DNA of 64,000 nt from Planctomycetaceae bacterium (GTDB lineage Bacteria > Planctomycetota > Planctomycetia > Pirellulales > Pirellulaceae): positions 248,001 through 312,000 of the forward strand of contig JACKHN010000007.1 in assembly GCA_020638975.1 (NCBI GenBank), in the 5' to 3' direction. A program made the position numbers and the translations under genes. The notes under the pieces are model-generated. The model made no database searches. It saw only the letters and a program-made list of their open reading frames with translations, and had not been told where the DNA came from. Positions 1 through 8,859 of the stretch are shown one piece after another. Each line of letters opens with the position of its first letter. Position 1 is the first letter of the stretch.

Positions 1-901
1 CGTTCGGATACTCGGCGATGGCAAACATCGTGTTCGGCGTTTCCCCTTGATCGTTCCACTGAAAGCGATTGCCGAGGCCCATTACACGAACGGGATGCGT
101 TTGATCCTTGTCGAGCGCCCAACGAGCAACGTCCAATTGATGAGTGCCCTGGTTGTTCATATCGCCGTTGCCGGTCTTCCAGAACCAATGCCAGTCGTAA
201 TGGACATAGTTAGCGTGATAGTCGTCGATGTTCGCTGGACCTCGCCACAAATCCCAATCGAGATTCGACGGTGGCGAAGCAACCGACTCGTGACCGATGC
301 TGCCACGCGGCTTGCAGCAATAGCCGTAGGAGATTTTCAGTTTGCCGAACTTACCAGCTTGAATCGCTTCGTGCAGACCAGCTACACTGGCGCTGCTGCG
401 CGTCTGCGTGCCGTGTTGAATGACAACGCCGTATTTCTTTTGGGCTTCGACCACCACGCGGCCTTCGTCACAGTCGTGGCTCATGGGCTTTTCGACATAC
501 ACATGCTTGCCCGCCTGCGCTGCCCAAATCGTAATCAGCGAGTGCCAATGATTCGGAGTCGCCACCGAGATCGCGTCAAGCGTCTTGTCTTCGAGTGCCT
601 TGCGAACATCGCTGAAGCCCTGGGTCGTGTACTTCCCGCTGGTTCTGCTTTCGACTTTCTTCAACGCGCCGTTTAACACGTTCTCGTCTGGGTCGATCAA
701 ATGCGTTAGCTCGACGTTTTCCTGTCCGAGCCAACCGTCCATGTGACTACGTCCGCGACCATTCAGTCCCGCGACACCAATTCGCAACCGATCGTTCGCC
801 CCAATCACTCGGCCCGAAGCCTTGGTGCCCGAGATCACAAAAGTTGCACCGGCGACTGCCGACGAAGTTTGAAGGAAGTTACGGCGAGTGATTCGTGACA
901 T
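1..901 (-). CDS. Gfo/Idh/MocA family oxidoreductase with Tat-like leader (3' end beyond the window)
   Basis: About 300 N-terminal residues are present and the frame runs off the left edge. The start at 901 gives a leader with SRITRRNFLQ followed by a small hydrophobic stretch, resembling a twin-arginine leader, so the protein is probably exported. A dinucleotide-binding segment (IGVAGLNGRG) follows near residue 36, and the family EKP motif appears in the stretch HVYVEKPMS. The family consists of NAD(P)-dependent sugar or inositol dehydrogenases and relatives; secreted planctomycete members are numerous and mostly uncharacterised, so no substrate can be named. The open frame on the opposite strand (47-676) is a shadow of this gene. 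Confidence 0.9.
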   Translation of the reverse strand, partial: MSRITRRNFLQTSSAVAGATFVISGTKASGRVIGANDRLRIGVAGLNGRGRSHMDGWLGQENVELTHLIDPDENVLNGALKKVESRTSGKYTTQGFSDVRKALEDKTLDAISVATPNHWHSLITIWAAQAGKHVYVEKPMSHDCDEGRVVVEAQKKYGVVIQHGTQTRSSASVAGLHEAIQAGKFGKLKISYGYCCKPRGSIGHESVASPPSNLDWDLWRGPANIDDYHANYVHYDWHWFWKTGNGDMNNQGTHQLDVARWALDKDQTHPVRVMGLGNRFQWNDQGETPNTMFAIAEYPN

Positions 902-1023
902 CAGGATGGACTCCATATTGGAAGGAAGTTAGGCGGGGCATCTCAGTCGATAGATCATACGAGATACGGCGAAAGGATACAAATTTTGCACCGCTCGATC
1001 GCGAGTGGAATCCTTCGTGCTGG

Positions 1024-1680
1024 TCAGCGACCGAACGCTGCCAATTGCAATCCAACGAGCCAATCGTCGCGTGATCGACCCTCGGTTGTAACAAAGTACC
1101 GCCCGTACGCGGTCAGCCGCCAATTGCCATTCACCCACAGATGAGTGCCAACTTCGGGGTAGACGGCGCTCAGCCAACCATCAACCCCGGATTTTTCTTC
1201 GCCACGTTCGTCGGTCAGACCATCGTTGTCGTTATCGAGGCCATCCCAATCCGCAAGTTCCACGGTTCGCGAAGCTCCATGAAACATTCCGAGCCCTACA
1301 AACGGGGCGATGCGGGTCGGTGTTTGCAATCGGAATCCGGTATCCAAGCCAAGATAGCCTTCATCGTCGCCAAGATAGGTCGCCAGCGAAGCGCGAGCCG
1401 ATGTCCAACTCGTCGGATAGCCTTCGATACCCAACTCGCCTCCCACAAACGGTTTCTCGGCATCTGTCTTATACTGAGCTCCGCCGCTCAGATACATTCC
1501 CCCGAGTCCATCGACGTGACGTGCGTCAAACGCCTGCTTCGCTTTGCCGAGGAAATCTGTCTTCTCGGCCCCGTACGCGTATTTTGCCGCATAGACTTCG
1601 TCATTCATCGCATACCGCGACTTCAACAGCGAGCAACCGCTGATGGCGAGTAGCATCAGGCCTACGACGAGGGGACGCAT
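1024..1680 (-). CDS. Small predicted outer-surface lipoprotein
   Basis: This is a 218-residue protein. The frame is open further upstream, but the start at 1680 places a clean lipoprotein signal at the N-terminus: MRPLVVG, a hydrophobic core, then a lipobox ending AISGC. The mature part alternates glycine-rich and aromatic stretches, such as YLGLDTGFRL and FVGLGMFHG, as seen in small beta-barrel or porin-like proteins. Near residue 145 there is an acidic run (DWDGLDNDNDGLTDE) resembling a calcium-binding thrombospondin type 3 or dockerin-like loop. I do not recognise the family. The export and lipid anchor are well supported; the barrel and the calcium site are inference. Confidence 0.75.
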   Translation of the reverse strand: MRPLVVGLMLLAISGCSLLKSRYAMNDEVYAAKYAYGAEKTDFLGKAKQAFDARHVDGLGGMYLSGGAQYKTDAEKPFVGGELGIEGYPTSWTSARASLATYLGDDEGYLGLDTGFRLQTPTRIAPFVGLGMFHGASRTVELADWDGLDNDNDGLTDERGEEKSGVDGWLSAVYPEVGTHLWVNGNWRLTAYGRYFVTTEGRSRDDWLVGLQLAAFGR

Positions 1681-2012
1681 CTTGCCTCGGCAAATACGGG
1701 GAATGAAGTTGCCTCTCGTAGCAGGCTTTGTGATCCGCGACAAGCCGAACCGAACTCTAACGAGCAAATGCCTGCCGCTAGCAGTCCAAGTGCGGCATTG
1801 TCGCTGCGCAAGGGACTGAGTGCCAATGCCGACTTCTCCAGCAGCTCATTGCCCCGCAGTTGGTACGACGCAGCACGTCGCCACGAGCGCGGACCAAAGC
1901 GCATCGGAGATCAAGACTCTCGGACGACCCGTCCAATCGAATCGCTGTTGGGGATCTGATACACGCGGGAAAGCACTACTGGACAAGCCAGCAGTGGCAC
2001 TCGAGCGAGTTG
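1681..2012. other. Intergenic stretch, nothing recognised
   Basis: The 332 bases between the start of the lipoprotein gene and the end of mutS hold only short overlapping open frames on both strands with no family resemblance, no strong hairpin and no RNA gene that I can see. The lipoprotein promoter probably lies here. Confidence 0.5.
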
Positions 2013-4634
2013 TCATCTCGGCTTTGCCGCTGGTTCGCCCTCTAACTTCTCTTTCCATTGCTGAATTAATTGCAAGGCAGCAATCGGAGTGAGCGCGTTC
2101 ACGTCGACCGCGCGAATCTCGTCCATCAGCGGATGTTCCATGGGAGCGAACAGCGTCAGTTGAATATCGCCGCCGCGTTGCTTCTTGCCGCGATTGGCAA
2201 TCTTGGCGCGGCCGTTGGAATCGAGATGCTCGGATTCGAGTTGATTGAGGATTTGCTTGGCTCGCTCGTTGACTTCACGCGGCACGCCGGCGAGTCGTGC
2301 GACATGAATGCCGTAGCTCTTGTCGGCCGAGCCTTCGATGATCTTGTGCAGGAAGACGACGTTATCGTCCCACTCCTTTACCGACACGTTCAGGTTGCGA
2401 ACGCCTCCTAACGTGTTTTGCAAATCGGTCAATTCGTGATAGTGCGTTGCGAACAGTGTGCGGCAGCCAATTTGGTCGTGGATGTGTTCGACGATGGCCC
2501 AAGCGAGAGAAACACCGTCGTAGGTGCTGGTGCCGCGACCGATCTCGTCGAGGATCACAAGGCTGCGATTAGTCGCGGTGTTCAAGATGCGAGCCGTCTC
2601 GGTCATCTCGACCATAAATGTACTGCGGCCCCGCGCCAATTCGTCGCTGGCACCCACGCGGGCAAAGATCCGATCGGCGATTCCGATCGTCGCTTCGCGT
2701 GCGGGAATGAAGCTTCCCATTTGGGCCATGAGCGTCAGCAACGCGACTTGGCGAATGTAAGTGCTCTTGCCGGCCATGTTGGGACCGGTGATCAGCAAGA
2801 TCATGCCGTCATCGACGGTGGCGAGTGTATCGTTCGGGACGAAAGTCCCTTGCGGTTCGCTGATGTCGAGCACCGGGTGTCGACCGTCAACGATATGCAG
2901 CACCGGCTCGTCGACCGGCTTCGGACGGCAGTAGCCTCGTTCGCGTGCCAACTCGGCGAAGGAGCACAAGACGTCTAACTGTGCCAAGACATCGGCGGTG
3001 GCTCGCAAACGGCGACTCGACGCGTGGACTAGCTCGCGCAGCTCAAGGAACAACTCGAACTCCAGATCCTTCGCCTTGTCATCTGCCGATAGTACTTTTT
3101 CTTCGTACTCCTTCAACTCTGGCGTAATGTACCGCTCGGCGTTCTTGAGCGTCTGTTTGCGGATGAAGTAGTCGGGGGCTTTGCCTTGCTGAGCACTGCT
3201 CAACTCGATGTAGTAGCCAAAGACTTTGTTGAAGCCAATCTTCAAGTTCGGAATGTCAGCTTCTTTTGCGATCTTGGCTTGGTACTGCGCAATCCACTGC
3301 TTCCCGCCAACCGCCAATTTCCTTAACTCGTCCAACTCGGCATTAAAACCGTCTTGAATGAAGCCACCATCACGGCAAGTCAGCGGACAATCGTCGACCA
3401 AGGCTGTTTCGACCTTGCTTCGCACGTCGGGGCAGAGGTCGAGTTCAACTTCCAGCTTCTGAAGTAACACGCTTTTGCGAGCAGTCAACTTCGCCTTGAT
3501 CTTTGGCAAACTGGCCAGAGTACGGCCAATGAAGCGCAAGTCGCGCGGGCTACACCGTCCCGTTGTCACCCGTGCGAGCAATCGTTCTATGTCGTAAACA
3601 TCTCGCAACTGCTCACGCAAATCACGGCGCAACGCTGTATCGGTGATCAGCTCTTCGACGGAGTCAAGCCGTTCGTTGATCGCATCGCAACCGGTTAGCG
3701 GACTGGCAACCCATTCGGCCAACATTCGCGAGCCCATTGCCGTAACGGTCCGATCAAGAACCGCCAGCAGCGAACCGTCGCGCCGTCCCTCACGCATCGT
3801 ACGCGTAATTTCGAGACTGCGCCGCGTCGCTTCGTCAATCTCCAGCGAACGACCGATTCGATAGGGAATTATACGGTCGATGTGGTCGAGCGATGTCTTC
3901 TGAGTCTCGCAAAGATAACCAAGCACAGCACCGGCGGCCCGAATCGCCGAGTTATCTTGTTCGCCGAACCCGAAACCGTCTAAGCCTCGTGATCCAAAGT
4001 GCTTGCTCAAACCGTCGCTGGCCGACTCGAACGAGAACGCCCAGGGTGGCCGCTTGGTGACCAGCATGGAATCGCTGAGATAGTCCGGCAGTGGATTGTC
4101 GTCTTCGCTGACCAGACACTCCGATGGCCCAATACGAGCCAACTGATCGGCGAGTTGTTCGACACGAAACACCGCCGCATGGAAACGACCAGTCGAAAGC
4201 TCGGCCCAGGCAATTCCGACTTCGCCTTCTCGTTTCTTTCCGCCGGGCACGACGGCTGCGAGATAATTGCTTTCGCGGGGATCAAGTAAGGCGTCGTCGG
4301 TCAGCGTGCCGGGCGTGACGACGCGCGTAATCTCGCGTTTAACGAGGCCTTTGGCAAGCTTGGGATCTTCGACCTGCTCGCAGACCGCAGCGCGATGTCC
4401 AGCGGCAATGATCTTGGCAAGATAACCGTCCAGTTGATGGTAAGGAAAGCCCGCCATCGGGATCGGGTTTTCGCCCTTGTCACGACTGGTGAGTGTCAGT
4501 CCCAGGATGCGCGCAGCCGTCTTCGCATCGTCATGAAAGAGCTCATAGAAGTCGCCCATCCGAAACAGCAGCATGGCATCGCCGGCGACTTCCTTGGCAT
4601 CGTGATACTGTTGCATCATCGGTGAAATAGCCAT
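2013..4634 (-). CDS. mutS: DNA mismatch repair protein MutS
   Basis: An 873-residue, full-length MutS, which recognises mismatches and small loops and recruits MutL. All domains are visible in order. The mismatch-binding domain I carries the Phe-X-Glu motif (GDFYELF, Phe29 and Glu31). The connector, lever and clamp follow. The ATPase has its Walker A at 617-625 (GPNMAGKST) and its Walker B with signature at about 693-707 (ILDEIGRGTSTYDG). Near the C-terminus QLTLF fits a sliding-clamp binding motif. The start MAISPMMQQY matches the usual beginning of the family. The 254 bases upstream include a purine-rich low-complexity run on the plus strand (about 4685-4730) and no gene. Confidence 0.98.
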   Translation of the reverse strand: MAISPMMQQYHDAKEVAGDAMLLFRMGDFYELFHDDAKTAARILGLTLTSRDKGENPIPMAGFPYHQLDGYLAKIIAAGHRAAVCEQVEDPKLAKGLVKREITRVVTPGTLTDDALLDPRESNYLAAVVPGGKKREGEVGIAWAELSTGRFHAAVFRVEQLADQLARIGPSECLVSEDDNPLPDYLSDSMLVTKRPPWAFSFESASDGLSKHFGSRGLDGFGFGEQDNSAIRAAGAVLGYLCETQKTSLDHIDRIIPYRIGRSLEIDEATRRSLEITRTMREGRRDGSLLAVLDRTVTAMGSRMLAEWVASPLTGCDAINERLDSVEELITDTALRRDLREQLRDVYDIERLLARVTTGRCSPRDLRFIGRTLASLPKIKAKLTARKSVLLQKLEVELDLCPDVRSKVETALVDDCPLTCRDGGFIQDGFNAELDELRKLAVGGKQWIAQYQAKIAKEADIPNLKIGFNKVFGYYIELSSAQQGKAPDYFIRKQTLKNAERYITPELKEYEEKVLSADDKAKDLEFELFLELRELVHASSRRLRATADVLAQLDVLCSFAELARERGYCRPKPVDEPVLHIVDGRHPVLDISEPQGTFVPNDTLATVDDGMILLITGPNMAGKSTYIRQVALLTLMAQMGSFIPAREATIGIADRIFARVGASDELARGRSTFMVEMTETARILNTATNRSLVILDEIGRGTSTYDGVSLAWAIVEHIHDQIGCRTLFATHYHELTDLQNTLGGVRNLNVSVKEWDDNVVFLHKIIEGSADKSYGIHVARLAGVPREVNERAKQILNQLESEHLDSNGRAKIANRGKKQRGGDIQLTLFAPMEHPLMDEIRAVDVNALTPIAALQLIQQWKEKLEGEPAAKPR

Positions 4635-4888
4635 AGTCGGGCATGGTAGCAGGGCGTGGGGATGACGGGGAGAGGGGGCGACAAGGATGAAGGAGGAAGG
4701 AAGAAGGATGAGGAAGGAAAACGTTTGCGGCGAGTTTCGCTAGTTTTGCGTTCGGCGCAGGTCTCGTGACCTCGTCGTAAGACGTGCCCCAAGATCCCAC
4801 GACGCGGAAACACGGGCTGCCGTACCGAGAACCTGCGGTCGGCACAGGTGCGGGGTCGGAGCCTCGCCCACAGCCAGGTCGAGCGAAG

Positions 4889-5806
4889 TCACTTTCCGGC
4901 GGTCAGTTCACGGAACTGACGCCAGGAGATGACTTCAATGCCGAGTTCGCGAATCAACGCGGCGATGTCTGGATCGCTGAAAATACGGCGGTCTCCGTCG
5001 CGACGGGCGGCGCTGTTGGTGATTGCTCGCAATTCTTCGTTGTCGTAGCCGCAATGAATGATTAACTCCGTTACGCCAGGCTTCAAGGTTCTCAGTAGCT
5101 TGATGTAGTTCTCGCGGCGTTCTTCATGCGTATCTCCGCCGTAGAACTGCGCTAGTTGATCCAAAACGGGAAGCTTGCGCTCGTCGAGCAACTTCACTAA
5201 TTCATCGCCGCGTTGAGCCAACGCAGGGTACTCCTTGGCAGTTTCGCCATCCGTATCGCGGACGAACAGCACGGGCAGATCGTACTCGATGCCGAGGTTG
5301 ACGTACACTTCGAGCAAATCGGGGCGACTGACGAGTGCGCCCATGTGCGTGTCGAGATGCGTGAGCGGCACTCCAAACTGTTTGGCTCGATCGACTTGGG
5401 CTCGCAATTCGATGGCGACTTCATCCGCTTTGGCACGCTCGGCAACTTGGCGCACGTTGTCCCAAAGGTAACCGTCGGGATCGACTAAGCTGGGAACTTT
5501 CTCCCGCGAGGCGACTGGGCCCCAGCGGTAATACTTCCACTCGGCGTTCAGTGTCAGATGGATGCCGTAATCGCCGTCCGGATTCTCTTGGCAGTGTTTG
5601 GCGTACTCGGTGAACCAAGGGCAGGGCACCATAATGCTGGCCGAAGAGACAACGCCGTCCTTCATGGCGTCGATCGTGCCCATGTTCACGGAGTGTGACA
5701 TGCCTGCGTCATCGGCGTGGATGATCAGATATCGCTTGCCACTATCTTCGGCATGTGTCCAACAAGGGCACGAGAGCAAGATGGCGATCGTCGCGAATAT
5801 TCTCAT
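4889..5806 (-). CDS. Secreted YdjC/ChbG-like carbohydrate deacetylase
   Basis: A 305-residue protein. The frame is open for 24 more codons, but the start at 5806 begins a signal peptide (MRIFATIAILLSCPCWTHA). The mature part opens with YLIIHADDAGMSHSVN; the paired aspartates are the metal-binding motif of the YdjC/ChbG deacetylases. GIHLTLN and THLDTHMG supply the further histidines expected in this fold. ChbG removes an acetyl group from chito-oligosaccharides; the substrate here is unknown. It is the last gene of a five-gene minus-strand run, starting 50 bases after the stop of the BNR/sialidase-like gene, which suggests shared transcription and a role in breaking down acetylated glycans. 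Confidence 0.85.
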   Translation of the reverse strand: MRIFATIAILLSCPCWTHAEDSGKRYLIIHADDAGMSHSVNMGTIDAMKDGVVSSASIMVPCPWFTEYAKHCQENPDGDYGIHLTLNAEWKYYRWGPVASREKVPSLVDPDGYLWDNVRQVAERAKADEVAIELRAQVDRAKQFGVPLTHLDTHMGALVSRPDLLEVYVNLGIEYDLPVLFVRDTDGETAKEYPALAQRGDELVKLLDERKLPVLDQLAQFYGGDTHEERRENYIKLLRTLKPGVTELIIHCGYDNEELRAITNSAARRDGDRRIFSDPDIAALIRELGIEVISWRQFRELTAGK

Positions 5807-5856
5807 CGTGGGTCTCCGTTCTCGTAGCTCTGAATACAATGTTCGATGTTGGACGT

Positions 5857-7050
5857 TCAATCCCCAGCAAGCACCCAAGCTTCGTTAAACGCGGCGTGCT
5901 TCATACTTTTACCGCCGGTTACGAAGTAGCTGTACACCGCATGAATCTGCCCGTCCTTACCCTGAATCACCGCCGGATAGTGGTATTGTCCTTCGTCATG
6001 CGACTCCAAGTGGCGAGTCCACTTCCATGACGTTCCCTCGTCGTCCGATATCGAAACGGCCAAACGATTCCGACCGTTCGTGGTGTCGTTGTAAACCAGC
6101 AACCAATGACCGTTCGTCAGCCGCACGCCGTCGATGCCCGCACCGGGGTTCGGCAACTCGGAAACACCAACGGGGCCCCACGTGAAGCCATCATCTTTCG
6201 ACTCGCAGACGCGTATGCGATCAAGCGGTCCGTTCTCTCGCATATACGCGATAAGCGTGCCGTCGTCGCGACGCAACACACTGGGCTGGATATTGCCAAA
6301 GCCGAGTAGCGGCTTGCTTGCGAACCAAGTCTCGCCATCGTCGTCGCTGATCGCCATGATCGAGATGGAAAAGGTGTCGGTATAGAGCGGCAGCAAGATT
6401 CGTCCGCTGGGCAGAATCGTTGGCTTGCAACGCGGTTGCCAACCGAGTCGCTGATACAGTTTCTGAGTTAGCCGTTTACGGCCTTCTTCGATCTCGGCTC
6501 GGTCACTTTCTCGCAACAGCGGCTCGAACTTCTCGATGATACCGGCCAAGACTTTGAGCGCGTCGGATTCAAGATCGTCGGGCTTAAGTAAAATTAAGCC
6601 GTTGCGGTCCCATTGGGGTGTGCCCGGTTCGGTGTAATGCTTTGCGACCTTAAAGTTCGTCAAGCACGATTCCCAGGAGTTGGCCAAGATCGTTGGCCAA
6701 AACAACCACAAGTGATCATCCGGCCCAATCATCATGCATGTGTTGCAGTCAGGAAATCCCGGCGTGTCGGCCATCAAGAACGCTTCGCTCCAAACGTTCG
6801 ACCCTTTTGTGCGTCGCGCCCCATAAACGGCAACATCGTCCGCGGTCCGTTCTCCGGAGCCGCGATACCAGGACACGAGTAAATCGCCGTTTGGACATTC
6901 AACGATGCCGGGAGCATGGTTATGCTTGGCGTGGAGAGGGAAGACCAGTTCGGCAGCGAATTCGCGAGATGTTGAGTCATCGGCCAACGTTGCACCGACC
7001 AGGGCGACAAGACAGCAAGCAACAGTTGCGGTGACGAGCGAGTGCTTCAT
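5857..7050 (-). CDS. Secreted BNR-repeat / sialidase-like protein
   Basis: A 397-residue protein with a signal peptide (MKHSLVTATVACCLVALVGATLA). The start at 7050 was chosen over one 13 codons upstream because it begins directly at the signal. The mature part shows a sialidase/neuraminidase-type six-bladed propeller, with ISDDDGETW and ISDDEGTSW matching Asp-box (BNR) repeats and the pattern repeated at SKDDGFTW. Planctomycete proteins of this type are commonly annotated as exo-alpha-sialidases, but the arginine triad cannot be confirmed by eye and the activity is open. It lies 28 bases downstream of the esterase gene and 50 bases upstream of the deacetylase gene, as part of the hydrolase operon. 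Confidence 0.85.
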   Translation of the reverse strand: MKHSLVTATVACCLVALVGATLADDSTSREFAAELVFPLHAKHNHAPGIVECPNGDLLVSWYRGSGERTADDVAVYGARRTKGSNVWSEAFLMADTPGFPDCNTCMMIGPDDHLWLFWPTILANSWESCLTNFKVAKHYTEPGTPQWDRNGLILLKPDDLESDALKVLAGIIEKFEPLLRESDRAEIEEGRKRLTQKLYQRLGWQPRCKPTILPSGRILLPLYTDTFSISIMAISDDDGETWFASKPLLGFGNIQPSVLRRDDGTLIAYMRENGPLDRIRVCESKDDGFTWGPVGVSELPNPGAGIDGVRLTNGHWLLVYNDTTNGRNRLAVSISDDEGTSWKWTRHLESHDEGQYHYPAVIQGKDGQIHAVYSYFVTGGKSMKHAAFNEAWVLAGD

Positions 7051-7078
7051 GGGGACATCCAATGCAATTGACCTGCCT

Positions 7079-8848
7079 CTATTGAGCAACAGGTGTTAGT
7101 TCATAGCCGTTGATCGGCTCGCCGGTATCGGACGCCCACTCCCGCCCGGGAGCCAACTCGCCACTCGCTTCGAGCGAGAACGACAGGTCGATCTTGGTTC
7201 CAAGTCGGATCACTGGATTGCCTTTCTCGTCGCGAAGAAATCCTTTTAAGGGAAACTTTGCTTCGATTTGATGACCATCCGACGAAACGGCGGCGTCGGC
7301 AATACCGTTGACCACCGGTCCTTTGTCTCGCACGAAAGTAATCGTGTCGTCATCATGATAAACCCATTGTGTGTACTGGTCGTAGGTGCCCGGCAGAATC
7401 TTCATAAAGCCAGCAGGGTAGGGCCCGTCGTTTCCCTCTTGATACTTCCCCTGCGATTGATCGCGAAACGCCTGTTTCAATTCGGCAGCGTCGAGCGCGC
7501 CGTGGTTCAGGTAGCATGCGGTATTGAGTTCGCCATCGAAAAATTCGACCTCGGCATTTACATCGTATCCGCGTGTGGTCGGATAGTATCCGCCTTCGCT
7601 GATCCAGTAGCCCGTCTCGTCATTATCATCGACGTCGATCGTGACGATGACATAATAGCGTCCCGGTATGCCTTCGGCACTGCGTTGCGTCCGGGCGATC
7701 GTGCCGCGTGAACGCAGATAGACGTACAAGTTCTCGTTATCGTGCGTGACCTTGTATTCCAACAGATCGACGTCCGGGTGGTCGACCGGGCGTGGTGTGT
7801 CGTCTCGCCCGATGTGATCGGTGTCGTGCGTGTCGCCTGGCGGATCGGTATACGAAGGCAACGAGCCCCAATCCTCCATATGGCCGTCGATCACAATCCC
7901 TTGCCCCACGGCAGTTTCCACGAGCTTCTCGCCCAATTGTCGGTCGAACCACTTCGCCAGCGTCTCGACTTCCTCGTGGATGGTGGGCCATGGGTGACCG
8001 CCAAGTGGTTTGACGATCAACTCGGCAGGAACGCCTTTCGCCTCCAAGGCCGCCAACAGCGTCCGCGATTGTTGAATCGGGACGAGCGGATCGGCGGTAC
8101 CATGAAAGATCAAGAAGGGTGGAGCGTTTTCAGTCACTCGGCGAGCCGGCGAGATCGCAAGGACCCGCTCGCGAGCCTGCTCTGCGGTCAGTTGCTCGAC
8201 GCCGTCGGGAAACGCCAAGCCTTTCAACAACGCGCCAACGCCCACATCATTTTTGGGGTCGATTTCGCTACCGCCGTAGTTCAGGAAGTCTGTCGGAGGG
8301 AAGAAGACGCCAACGGCTTTCACCGAAGCGTCCTCCTTACCTGATGTTGCAGAAGTACGACCGTTCGTAACCGCGACCAACGACGCCAGATGCCCTCCGG
8401 CCGAGGCGCCGACAAGACCAATTCGATTGGGATCGACTTCGTAGTCTGCGGCGTGTCGCTTGACCCAACGAATTCCCTGCTCGACGTGGTCCACCATCTC
8501 AGGAACAGCGAACTTCGTAACGGAGCCGGGGCGGACTGCAAAAATTGTGTATCCATGCGAGCAAAAGATGTCGAACATCTGAGCCCGCTCGTGGTCACGA
8601 AGTTTACCGCGATTCGAGTGCCACGAACCACTGATGACATCGACAATCGCCAGCCCATTCTTCTCGCCGGTCGGCGTGAAGATATCCATCAGTAACCCCA
8701 CGCCATGCGTCTCGCCAAAAACGACATCTTGCTGCTGTCGGTACAGGTTGCCTTGATCGGCAACCGCGCTCGTTGTCGGTGCAACGAGCGCCGCCAACAA
8801 CATCGAAAGGCAGCCTTGAGTGCAAATAGCTCTCGCGGTAATACTCAT
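7079..8848 (-). CDS. Secreted alpha/beta hydrolase with C-terminal CBM9-like domain
   Basis: A 589-residue, two-part protein with an N-terminal signal peptide ending near residue 30. Residues about 40-310 form an alpha/beta-hydrolase of the BD-FAE/acetyl-esterase type. The nucleophile elbow is GASAGG with Ser149, HGTAD supplies the likely acid, and GGHPW the likely histidine. From about residue 325 a second domain starts (IDGHMEDWGSLP) that resembles the CBM9-like domains of secreted carbohydrate-active proteins. The architecture suggests an esterase that removes acyl groups from a polysaccharide while bound to it. The gene starts 11 bases after the ceramidase-like stop. The substrate is inference. 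Confidence 0.85.
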   Translation of the reverse strand: MSITARAICTQGCLSMLLAALVAPTTSAVADQGNLYRQQQDVVFGETHGVGLLMDIFTPTGEKNGLAIVDVISGSWHSNRGKLRDHERAQMFDIFCSHGYTIFAVRPGSVTKFAVPEMVDHVEQGIRWVKRHAADYEVDPNRIGLVGASAGGHLASLVAVTNGRTSATSGKEDASVKAVGVFFPPTDFLNYGGSEIDPKNDVGVGALLKGLAFPDGVEQLTAEQARERVLAISPARRVTENAPPFLIFHGTADPLVPIQQSRTLLAALEAKGVPAELIVKPLGGHPWPTIHEEVETLAKWFDRQLGEKLVETAVGQGIVIDGHMEDWGSLPSYTDPPGDTHDTDHIGRDDTPRPVDHPDVDLLEYKVTHDNENLYVYLRSRGTIARTQRSAEGIPGRYYVIVTIDVDDNDETGYWISEGGYYPTTRGYDVNAEVEFFDGELNTACYLNHGALDAAELKQAFRDQSQGKYQEGNDGPYPAGFMKILPGTYDQYTQWVYHDDDTITFVRDKGPVVNGIADAAVSSDGHQIEAKFPLKGFLRDEKGNPVIRLGTKIDLSFSLEASGELAPGREWASDTGEPINGYELTPVAQ

Positions 8849-8859
8849 GGCACGGTTCC

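Noticed and set aside
4685..4730. Purine-rich run as a regulatory element
   Set aside because: It is simple low-complexity sequence (repeated GAAGGA) with no further support.
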